Shown here: positions 1 through 5,736 of the stretch, in pieces
Layout: each line of letters opens with the position of its first letter
How positions within the stretch are numbered: the stretch's first letter is position 1
NCBI GenBank assembly: GCA_031283145.1
Contig: JAITCJ010000007.1
Span: 1 to 7,390, forward strand
DNA from: Holophagales bacterium
GTDB taxonomy: Bacteria; Acidobacteriota; Holophagae; Holophagales; Holophagaceae
Length of the DNA stretch: 7,390 bases
Direction of reading: 5' to 3'
Notes under the pieces: model-generated
What the model was told of the DNA's origin: nothing
Databases searched by the model: none
What the model saw: the letters and a program-made list of their open reading frames with translations, nothing else
Made by a program: the position numbers and the translations under genes

Positions 1-142
1 AGAATCATCTTATTTATCAAGCATTCAAACAATTTTGTCAAACGAATCTGCCCAGCGAAAATTCCAGAATCTGTCAAGAGCTAGCGCAATTTGTGAAGTC
101 AAGTATATAGTTCCCAAAAATAGGGTAAGCGCATGGACTTAA
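1..142 (+). other. AT-rich left edge, possible 3' tail of an upstream gene
   Basis: Two + strand frames are open from the window edge. One ends at TAG 108-110, 22 bases before rmuC, with a plausible helical C-terminus that includes QAFKQFCQTNLPSENS. The other ends at TAA 140-142, overlapping the rmuC start by 10 bases. Base-position bias does not separate them over so short a stretch, and neither product is recognisable. Either would put an upstream gene in the same direction as rmuC and so suggest co-transcription. Chance open frames in AT-rich DNA are equally possible. I see no clear sigma-70 promoter for rmuC here. Confidence 0.25.
122..125 (+). promoter_or_regulatory. Ribosome-binding site of rmuC
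   Basis: An AGGG core lies 7 bases upstream of the ATG at 133. It is the only purine-rich Shine-Dalgarno-like element in the area and supports that start codon, which also places the hydrophobic N-terminal anchor at the very beginning of the protein. Confidence 0.55.
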
Positions 143-1731
143 CAATAGTAATCCTGATTGCGTTTTTGATGATGGTATCTCTTATTGGCGTTGCCGGTCT
201 CTGGATTGGCCGCCGCTGGGGCCGCGCGGACGGAAGCGCTGCGCTCGATCAACAGCTTCAATCAGCGCAAACCCGACTGGCGCTTACGGAACAATCCATT
301 GAGTATCACAAAAAGATTAATGACACACAAGCTGAGGATATAGCTAAAGCACAAGAGGAATTGCGACAGCAAACGCAATTACATAAAGATGAAATTAGTT
401 GCCTTAATCATGAATTATCTAACGCGAAGAACAGAATTATAGAAATGGAAACAATCTCAGCAAAAGATAAGGAAATTATTGCTATAGAACACAGACAATT
501 TGATGAATTGAGACAACAAATACAATCACATAAAGATGAAATTAATTATCTTAATCAGGAATTATCCAGCGCGAAGAACAGAATTATAGAAATTGAGACA
601 GTCTCAGTAAAAGACAAGGAAATTATTACTGTAGAACGCAGACAATTTGATGAATTGCGTTTAAAATTCAATCAGGAATTTGAAAATCTGGCTAATCAAA
701 TTTTTGAAAGTAAACACACCGCTTTTGACGCCCAGAGCCGTGAGGGATTAAATACATTGTTACTGCCATTTAAAGAGCAGTTGGAGTCATTTAGGAATCG
801 TATAGATCAGGTTCACACAGAAAACGTGCAAGGCCAGACAACGCTTAAAAGTGAATTGGATAATTTACGCCAGCTAAATCTGCAAATCACTCAGGAAGCC
901 TCCGATTTAACAAAAGCCCTCAAAGGCGATAAAAAACTGCAAGGCGTTTGGGGGGAACAAAAAGCAGAACTTCTGCTGGAGCAGGCCGGACTGCGAAAGG
1001 GTATGGAATATGAGCGGGAACAAAACTTCAAAGACGACGCGGGCAATAACTTTCGTCCGGATTTTGTTGTAAATCTGCCTGAAAGAAAGCACATCATTAT
1101 TGACAGCAAGGTATCCCTTGTTGACTATTCGGCCTATATTGCCGCTGAAACCGCGGAAGACCGCCAGCGCTGCTTGACGGCCCACGTCGCGGCTATAAGA
1201 AACCACATTAAAACATTAAGCGATAAACACTATCCGGAACTTATAAATATTGACTCGCCGGATTTTACATTCCTGTTTATAGCCATTGAGCCAGCGTACC
1301 TGGCGGCTGTTGAACACACGCCGTCGCTTTTTCAAGAGGCGTATGACGCACGCGTAGCTCTTGTTACAGCCACCACGCTGTTGCCGGTATTGAGAGTTGT
1401 AGCGAATTTATGGAGCTTGCAGCGTCAAAATGAATCAACCCAAAAATTAGCCGAGCAGGCAAGCCGCGTCTATGACAAGCTCCGTATATTCATTGAAAAA
1501 ATGGATATACTGGGCAACCAGTTGGAAACAGCGCAAAAAACATACAGAGATTCAATGAACACTCTGAAAGATGGGCGCGGGAGTCTAGTAAAAACAGCCG
1601 AAAAATTTTCAGATCTGGGAGTAAAGATAGTTAAAAAATTACCGCTGTCAGTACAGACAAAACCTTACATAGAAAATAGTTATTTATTATTGGATGAGAC
1701 GGACGAAAACGAGTATAGCCAATTAACCTGA
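133..1731 (+). CDS. rmuC: RmuC-family DNA recombination protein, membrane-anchored
   Basis: RmuC proteins limit DNA inversion or rearrangement at short inverted repeats in E. coli, and their core resembles a PD-(D/E)XK nuclease fold; direct biochemistry is sparse. Seen in this 532-residue product: a hydrophobic anchor at residues 3-25 followed by GRRWGR, so the rest is probably cytoplasmic; a long coiled coil at about 38-260; then the conserved RmuC domain at about 205-500. Family signatures are GVWGE at 271-275, RPDF at 308-311 and IIDSKVSL at 322-329, where D310, D324 and K326 are candidate active-site residues. The coiled coil contains a 49-residue tandem duplication (residues 76-124 and 125-173). 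The C-terminal tail after about 505 is acidic and not conserved as far as I can judge. The coil region is clearly more AT-rich than the downstream genes. Family assignment is firm; the exact molecular role is inferred. Confidence 0.95.
   Translation: MDLTIVILIAFLMMVSLIGVAGLWIGRRWGRADGSAALDQQLQSAQTRLALTEQSIEYHKKINDTQAEDIAKAQEELRQQTQLHKDEISCLNHELSNAKNRIIEMETISAKDKEIIAIEHRQFDELRQQIQSHKDEINYLNQELSSAKNRIIEIETVSVKDKEIITVERRQFDELRLKFNQEFENLANQIFESKHTAFDAQSREGLNTLLLPFKEQLESFRNRIDQVHTENVQGQTTLKSELDNLRQLNLQITQEASDLTKALKGDKKLQGVWGEQKAELLLEQAGLRKGMEYEREQNFKDDAGNNFRPDFVVNLPERKHIIIDSKVSLVDYSAYIAAETAEDRQRCLTAHVAAIRNHIKTLSDKHYPELINIDSPDFTFLFIAIEPAYLAAVEHTPSLFQEAYDARVALVTATTLLPVLRVVANLWSLQRQNESTQKLAEQASRVYDKLRIFIEKMDILGNQLETAQKTYRDSMNTLKDGRGSLVKTAEKFSDLGVKIVKKLPLSVQTKPYIENSYLLLDETDENEYSQLT
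358..651 (+). repeat. 147-bp in-frame tandem duplication in the rmuC coiled coil
   Basis: Copy 1 is 358-504 and copy 2 is 505-651, joined without a gap. By manual alignment 128 of 147 bases match (about 87%) and 37 of 49 residues match (about 76%). The unit is 49 residues, which is seven heptads, so duplication lengthens the coil without shifting its register. Each copy starts with ELRQQ and ends with RQFD, and the ELR that follows copy 2 (residues 174-176) repeats the start of the unit. Most differences change the amino acid, which fits loose constraint on coil side chains. Confidence 0.93.
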
Positions 1732-1766
1732 AAAAACAGAGTGTAGCCTGTTTCCCAGGTTAATTG
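1720..1766. terminator. Two-part hairpin between convergent rmuC and exonuclease genes
   Basis: A perfect 11-bp inverted repeat (CAATTAACCTG at 1720-1730, CAGGTTAATTG at 1756-1766) encloses a second 6-bp repeat (AAACAG at 1734-1739, CTGTTT at 1748-1753) with an 8-base loop. The structure covers both stop codons: TGA 1729-1731 of rmuC and TAA 1762-1760 of the exonuclease. On the minus strand the inner stem is followed by T residues (complement of A1731-1736), as in a weak intrinsic terminator. On the plus strand a T5 run (1773-1777) comes 6 bases after the outer stem. Position and symmetry suggest a shared bidirectional terminator; the lack of a GC-rich stem with an immediate U-tract keeps this tentative. 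Confidence 0.5.
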
Positions 1767-2401
1767 ACTATGTTTTTATGAACAATCTCCATGAGTGACA
1801 TTCGGGCAAAAATATAAGCGCAGACTTCTGCGTCCGTAAGGCTTCTATGCGCTTGTTGATTAATGTAACTGAAATATCCGGCAACTGTTCCTAACTTTCT
1901 GTTTTCAATGGGTAAGCCTCTGGCCATTCTCATGGTGCATAAAAATTTCGGGAGCTTGTAACTGATCCCGTATTTCATTAGACTGTTGTTCAACATCTGT
2001 TTGTCAAACTCGGCATTGTGAGCGACAAAGCAGTCAGGCGATTTTAATTTTGACCACTCCACGAACCGCTGAAAGGTCTCTTGTGGCGGATGGCCATAGC
2101 TTCTCAGCATATTACGCGTAATTCCGTGTATTTTAACAGCCCAGTGAGAGATTACGGCGCCCTCGCCCGGATTAATTAATTGCCAAAAATAATCCAGCTT
2201 TACATTCTCATCTTCTGAAGAATCATAACTGACAGACAAGGCGCCCAATTCAATGATGTCGGCGTCTCTGAAGCCGGATGTTTCAGTGTCAATAAAGATC
2301 AAAGACCCGTAAGATGGATTTCCCCGATATAGTTGAGCGAAAACGGGCGTCAGTCGTTGACATATTACGGGCCACAACGCTGGGACATCAATATTTGCCA
2401 C
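1760..2401 (-). CDS. DnaQ-like 3'-5' exonuclease (DEDDh family)
   Basis: This is a predicted stand-alone 3'-5' exonuclease of the RNase H-fold DEDDh group (relatives of the DNA polymerase III epsilon subunit and RNase T), removing nucleotides with two metal ions. All five signature residues are present. Counted from the GTG start, they are D38 and E40 in DTETSG (Exo I), D133 in AHNAEFD (Exo II), and H185 and D190 in AHRSLTD (Exo III). An HGIT element (residues 93-96) lies between Exo I and Exo II as usual. The product is about 213 residues, a single domain with a roughly 34-residue N-terminal extension. I prefer GTG at 2401 over the TTG at 2419, because GGAG (2413-2410) sits 8 bases before the GTG and the TTG has no ribosome-binding site. 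An in-frame stop just upstream limits any longer form. It lies 170 bp downstream of ligA on the same strand but appears to have its own promoter. Whether it acts on DNA or RNA cannot be told from the sequence. Confidence 0.9.
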   Translation of the reverse strand: MANIDVPALWPVICQRLTPVFAQLYRGNPSYGSLIFIDTETSGFRDADIIELGALSVSYDSSEDENVKLDYFWQLINPGEGAVISHWAVKIHGITRNMLRSYGHPPQETFQRFVEWSKLKSPDCFVAHNAEFDKQMLNNSLMKYGISYKLPKFLCTMRMARGLPIENRKLGTVAGYFSYINQQAHRSLTDAEVCAYIFARMSLMEIVHKNIVN

Positions 2402-2409
2402 CTGTACAA

Positions 2410-2470
2410 CTCCGGACAAAACACGGCATCTGGTTTGAAATTATAGCAGTTCAACACTTTGTACTTGAAC
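2410..2470 (-). promoter_or_regulatory. Extended -10 promoter and RBS of the exonuclease gene
   Basis: On the minus strand a perfect TATAAT (2445-2440) is preceded by TGC, which gives the extended -10 pattern TGnTATAAT. The -35 region is weak: TTCAAG, with a spacer of about 18 bases. Transcription would start near 2433, giving a leader of about 32 bases that contains GGAG (2413-2410), 8 bases before the GTG at 2401. An inverted repeat, GTTCAA (2449-2454) and TTGAAC (2465-2470), overlaps the spacer and -35 region, where a repressor would bind. Confidence 0.6.
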
Positions 2471-2481
2471 TACTATGCTGG

Positions 2482-2549
2482 GATTTGTTTGCAAATCGCG
2501 GCCGCGTATTGCTTGTAGAAGTACTCTGCCCGCCGTTGTGCAAGCAATA
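2482..2549. repeat. Cluster of back-to-back palindromes between ligA and the exonuclease gene
   Basis: Three inverted repeats follow one another with almost no space. GATTTG (2482-2487) pairs with CAAATC (2492-2497) across a 4-base loop. The 10-bp perfect palindrome CGCGGCCGCG occupies 2497-2506. TATTGCTTG (2507-2515) pairs with CAAGCAATA (2541-2549) across 25 bases. In addition GTACTT plus CTAC (2461-2473, split by GAA) is the reverse complement of GTAGAAGTAC (2515-2524), so the first two could sit inside a larger stem. No coding frame here is convincing. The cluster lies upstream of the exonuclease promoter, so it is either regulatory DNA or the 3' end of the ligA message. Confidence 0.6.
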
Positions 2550-2573
2550 AAAGCGAAAAATGCTATATTGCTT
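2542..2573 (-). terminator. Possible ligA terminator hairpin
   Basis: On the minus strand AAGCAATA (2573-2566) overlaps the ligA stop codon and can pair with TATTGCTT (2549-2542), with an additional AGC/GCT inner stem. This gives a hairpin immediately after ligA translation ends. No U-tract follows it, so it is not a canonical intrinsic terminator. The distal arm is also the partner of another repeat at 2507-2515, so the two hairpins exclude each other. Confidence 0.35.
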
Positions 2574-4578
2574 ATTTTCGGCCGTTTAATATTTTTTTCA
2601 GCCAAGCCTCATCTCTGACTGGAATCCCAAATTCCTCCGCTCTGTCCAGTTTGCCGCCGGCTTTTTCGCCCGCTATCAGTACAGTGGTTTTGCGGGATAC
2701 GTTGCCTGTAACTTTCGCGCCTAATTTTACCAATAAGCTCTCGGCTTCCTCGCGGGAAAGTGTCGGCAGTATCCCCGTTACAACGGCTGTCTGGCCGGAC
2801 AGCGGCAAGGCGCTGGCTGCGACAGGCGCGGGTTTTTCCGGTATTATCCCCAACTCGGACAACCGAACCGGCAGATCGGGGTGTCTGTAAAAATAATCCT
2901 TGAGCACCCGCGCTATTTTCGGACCTATCTCGTCAACCGCGAGCAGGGCAGACTCTTCAGCGTTCCATAAATTTTCCAGACTGCCAAAAGCCTGGGCGAG
3001 GGTTTCCGCCGTTTTAGCGCCAATGAAAGGGATACCCAAGGCATGTATCCACCGCCACAGCGGTTTTACTTTTGCCTCCGCCAGAGCCTGCATGATATTT
3101 TGGGCGCTCTTTTCCGCCATGCGCTCCATTGAGGATAAAAAGGCTGTACCTTGGAGCGGCTCTTCAAGAAGCGTAAGGATTTCCCAAGGGTGATTAAATC
3201 GCTCTGACGCAACTATTTGATCCGCCAGCGCGTCACCCAGACCCTCTATGTCCAGCGCGTTTTTTGAGCCAAAGTGGCGCAGCCTGGCATGAAACTTGGC
3301 CTGACACTCATCATTCTGGCAGCGAATTGCGACTTCATCTTCTGTGTCTTTACCAACAGCGCTAGAGCAAATTGGACACGCGGTTGGCATTTCAGGCATT
3401 CTGACATCATCGGGAACTGAGCCAGGCACAAGGGCGGCCACTTTGGGTATTACATCTCCGCCCTTTTCCAGAAAGACTCTGCACCCAACGTAAGCGCCCA
3501 GGCGTTTCAACTCATCGAAATTATGCAGCGTGGCCCGTTTTATCGTTGACCCGGCAAGTTCGACAGGTTCAAGTTCGGCGACGGGCGTGAGCCTGCCCGA
3601 ACGGCCCACCTGCCAGGTAATGCCAATCAGCGTGGACGTAACCTGCAACGCGGGATACTTAAAAGCAATCGCCCACCTGGGGGCGCGGTCCGTGGTTCCC
3701 AGAATCTGCTGATACTCGGCTTGCCTGACTTTTATGACAATTCCATCTGTATCAAACGGCAGCTTCAACCTAGCGTCCCGCTGGGCGTCAATGAAAGCGA
3801 TAATTTTTTCCATGCCGCCGTCAATTCTGGCCGGCATGTCGGCGAACCCCCACTTTGACAGCAGAGCCATCGCTTCGGCATGGTCGTTGGAGTCCAGTAA
3901 TTGCCAGGGCATGAACTGGAGCCTGCGCGCCGCCACCTCGCGGCTGTCCAGCAGTTTCATGGTTCCGCTCGCCGCGTTTCGGGGGTTGGCGAACCTCTGC
4001 TCGCCGCTTGTCTCCCGCGCGTTGTTCAACTCTTCCCAGCGTTTGCGGGATAAAAATACTTCCCCGCGCACTTCCATAATTTCAGGGGCGCTCATGGGAA
4101 GCTCCAGGGGGATGTCCGCAATAGCTCTGGCGTTTTCTGTGACGTCTTCACCGATTTCCCCATCGCCCCTGGTAATCGCCTTTACCAACAGACGAGACTC
4201 ATAGCGAATGGCCAGGCTCAGGCCATCCACCTTGAGATCAGCACAAAACAAAGGTTCCGCGCCCACGGGCAGTCCGCGCCTGACGCGATTCTCCCAATTT
4301 TGTATCTCCTCCGCGGAATATGTGTTGTCCAAGCTCAACATGGGTGTTCCATGTCCGGCCTTGTCAAAGCGGTCCAGCGGGGGGGCGCCGACTCTTTTTG
4401 TGGGGCTGTTGGGATCAGCAAGAAGAGGGTAATCTGCTTCTAATTGGCGCAGCTCGCGCTCAATCGCGTCGTACTCGGCGTCAGATATTACAGGCTGATC
4501 CAAGATGTAATAGCGCCGCCGGTGCTCAAGCACCTGATCGGCCAAATATTTCATGCGGGTGGCAATATCCATGCTCAT
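2572..4578 (-). CDS. ligA: NAD+-dependent DNA ligase LigA
   Basis: LigA seals 3'-OH/5'-phosphate nicks using NAD+, joining Okazaki fragments and completing repair; it is normally essential. The 668-residue length is close to the 671 of E. coli and all domains are present. Domain Ia (about 1-65) has the NMN-site residues D33, Y36 and D37. The adenylation domain holds the catalytic K116 in LKVDG, E173 in the EVRGEVF motif, DGIVIKV at 278-284 and AFKYP at 305-309. The OB fold contains VGRSGRLTP at 324-332 and EKGGDVIPKV at 371-380. The zinc finger uses C401, C404, C420 and C425. Helix-hairpin-helix motifs span about 440-560 and a BRCT domain about 592-668. One oddity is D114 where E. coli has E113, just before the catalytic Lys motif. 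The start is ATG 4578, with a second ATG two codons later (4572); neither has a Shine-Dalgarno sequence. The gene is divergent from the TPR gene. Confidence 0.98.
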   Translation of the reverse strand: MSMDIATRMKYLADQVLEHRRRYYILDQPVISDAEYDAIERELRQLEADYPLLADPNSPTKRVGAPPLDRFDKAGHGTPMLSLDNTYSAEEIQNWENRVRRGLPVGAEPLFCADLKVDGLSLAIRYESRLLVKAITRGDGEIGEDVTENARAIADIPLELPMSAPEIMEVRGEVFLSRKRWEELNNARETSGEQRFANPRNAASGTMKLLDSREVAARRLQFMPWQLLDSNDHAEAMALLSKWGFADMPARIDGGMEKIIAFIDAQRDARLKLPFDTDGIVIKVRQAEYQQILGTTDRAPRWAIAFKYPALQVTSTLIGITWQVGRSGRLTPVAELEPVELAGSTIKRATLHNFDELKRLGAYVGCRVFLEKGGDVIPKVAALVPGSVPDDVRMPEMPTACPICSSAVGKDTEDEVAIRCQNDECQAKFHARLRHFGSKNALDIEGLGDALADQIVASERFNHPWEILTLLEEPLQGTAFLSSMERMAEKSAQNIMQALAEAKVKPLWRWIHALGIPFIGAKTAETLAQAFGSLENLWNAEESALLAVDEIGPKIARVLKDYFYRHPDLPVRLSELGIIPEKPAPVAASALPLSGQTAVVTGILPTLSREEAESLLVKLGAKVTGNVSRKTTVLIAGEKAGGKLDRAEEFGIPVRDEAWLKKILNGRK

Positions 4579-5686
4579 GATTTTTCAGTGTATTATATTA
4601 CTCATGTTTTCACCGTACACGATACCCACTCTTTGTTTTTTGCTTAGCGCTCAAACGGCGGCATATCACCCCCGCGTTGATTTGGACCAAGGGCGTTTCC
4701 TAAAGGTCTTGGCGGACGCTGAGGCCAGGCTAAACAAAAACGACGGCGACGCGCTGGCTTGGGCGGTAAAATCGCAGGCTCTAAGCGCGCTCATGAGACT
4801 TGACGAGGCGGAAGATTCGGCTCTGCAAGCGCTCAAATTACAGCCGAACTTGCCGGAGGCGCTCGTCGCGCGAGGTATAGCAAAAGCCAGCAAAGCGGTG
4901 CAGCAGAGAAACCTGGGTAGTTTGTTCATGCTTTCCCAAGCAATGAACGATTTGAGAAGCGCCGTAAAAAATGACCCTGATTACGCTTTGGCCTGGATGA
5001 CGCTTGGTCTTGGTTATCAGCAACTGCCCGGCGCTCTGGGCGGCTCCACAAAAAAAGCGCTGGAGTGCGCGGATCAATTAAAGCGCGTTCAACCCGCCAG
5101 AGGCGATTTGCTCCAAGCTCAAATCCTGTCCATGCAAGGCAGATGGCACGAAGCTGAGCCTATATTTAAGCGGGCATTGGACGCGGCTCCAGGTGATCCT
5201 GAAATCGTGATTGGTTATCTCGGCGAGCTGGGAGAAAAAACGACCAGAAAAACACTGGGCGAGGCTCTGCAAAAACAAAAATTGGCTGCCGAAGCCAGGC
5301 GGCTACTGCCATTGATACGCACACGAGGCAAAGGCGTTGAAGCAGTGAGCCAGGCATTTTTAGATGCCGGACGGGATGAGGATTCCTGGGGCGTCGCGCT
5401 AGACGCGCTGCACGATGTTGACGCGCCGAGCATCATCAGGCTCCAACTGGGCAAAGTGGCGGCACGCACGGGTCTTCACAGCAAAGAAGGATTGGCTTTT
5501 CTGGATCAAGCGGCCAAGGAGCCTATGGAAGGTGGTACAGGAGGTTACGCTTCGCTCCACTGGCGGCGGGGGCAAATATTAAAAAAACTTGGCCGCCCCA
5601 AAGAAGCCCGTGAGGCCGCGTTAAAATCGCTCACTTATGATTCCAACCACCGCGGCGCTAAGGAATTGCTGGATGATCTGGACTGA
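4571..5686 (+). CDS. Tetratricopeptide-repeat protein, probably exported or membrane-anchored
   Basis: TPR units are helix-turn-helix pairs that bind other proteins; no enzyme domain is visible and I cannot name a partner. Counting from ATG 4571 (371 residues), units lie at about 60-93 (core AWAVKSQALSALMRLDEAE), 96-137 (stretched by an insert), 138-175, 177-210 (core GRWHEAEPIFKRALDAAPGD) and 327-360 (core GRPKEAREAALKSLTYD). The middle part (about 225-315) is helical and more diverged. The N-terminus to about residue 31 is hydrophobic and ends in SAQTAA, like a signal peptide or anchor, though with no clear basic n-region. The start is uncertain: ATGs occur at 4553, 4571, 4577 and 4604. I chose 4571 because GGTGG (4558-4562) sits 8 bases before it. 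That choice overlaps the ligA start by 8 bases on the opposite strand; starting at 4604 would remove the overlap but leaves no ribosome-binding site. rnr follows after 50 bases and is probably co-transcribed. Confidence 0.85.
   Translation: MLMIFQCIILLMFSPYTIPTLCFLLSAQTAAYHPRVDLDQGRFLKVLADAEARLNKNDGDALAWAVKSQALSALMRLDEAEDSALQALKLQPNLPEALVARGIAKASKAVQQRNLGSLFMLSQAMNDLRSAVKNDPDYALAWMTLGLGYQQLPGALGGSTKKALECADQLKRVQPARGDLLQAQILSMQGRWHEAEPIFKRALDAAPGDPEIVIGYLGELGEKTTRKTLGEALQKQKLAAEARRLLPLIRTRGKGVEAVSQAFLDAGRDEDSWGVALDALHDVDAPSIIRLQLGKVAARTGLHSKEGLAFLDQAAKEPMEGGTGGYASLHWRRGQILKKLGRPKEAREAALKSLTYDSNHRGAKELLDDLD
4574..4612. repeat. Short direct repeat at the ligA/TPR divergent starts
   Basis: CTCATGATTTTTCA (4574-4587) and CTCATGTTTTCA (4601-4612) are near-identical copies 27 bases apart, differing by a 2-base gap. 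They flank the TATAAT. Each copy contains an ATG in the TPR frame (4577, 4604). On the other strand each also contains an ATG: the ligA start at 4578, and one at 4605 that opens a 6-codon frame ending at TGA 4587-4585. Confidence 0.6.
4592..4597 (-). promoter_or_regulatory. Probable -10 box of the ligA promoter
   Basis: A perfect TATAAT on the minus strand (4597-4592) lies 14 bases before the ligA ATG at 4578, which would place the transcription start near 4585 and leave a leader of only about 7 bases (about 13 to the second ATG). No good -35 hexamer is seen at 16-18 bases. The region is AT-rich, so the match may be fortuitous; if so, the true promoter lies further upstream inside the TPR gene. 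Confidence 0.4.
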
Positions 5687-5713
5687 ATTCAATAGTTTGT
5701 ACACCTGCGTTCA

Positions 5714-5736
5714 ATCAAGGCTGGATCAGGCTTGAT
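5714..5736 (+). promoter_or_regulatory. Symmetric hairpin abutting the rnr start codon
   Basis: Outer arms ATCAAG (5714-5719) and CTTGAT (5731-5736) and inner arms CTG (5721-5723) and CAG (5727-5729) are arranged with exact mirror spacing: one unpaired G on each side and a 3-base GAT loop. The right arm ends at the base before the ATG at 5737. The only Shine-Dalgarno-like runs, AAGG (5717-5720) and CAGG (5727-5730), lie inside it. In mRNA it could hide the ribosome-binding site; in DNA it could be an operator. Confidence 0.5.

Noticed and set aside
14..41. Possible minus-strand promoter at the left edge (TTGACA at 41-36, TGATAA at 19-14, 16-base spacer)
   Set aside because: The -35 is perfect, but the DNA is AT-rich, the -10 is only partial, and any gene it would serve lies outside the window.
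104..111. TATATAGT as a -10 box for rmuC
   Set aside because: No acceptable -35 hexamer at 16-18 bases, and the surrounding sequence is AT-rich; the upstream region may be coding.
2497..2506. CGCGGCCGCG as an artificial cloning (NotI) junction
   Set aside because: The 8-base site occurs naturally, no vector-like sequence flanks it, and it fits within a run of other palindromes in the intergenic region.
2314..2550. A 78-codon plus-strand open frame between the exonuclease and ligA
   Set aside because: Its first part is antisense to the exonuclease N-terminus and the rest crosses the palindrome cluster and promoter; no ribosome-binding site or recognisable product.
3734..4204. A 156-codon open frame on the plus strand, antisense to ligA
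   Set aside because: It covers the ligA adenylation domain in antisense and has shadow-like Ser/Arg-rich composition, no ribosome-binding site and no family resemblance.
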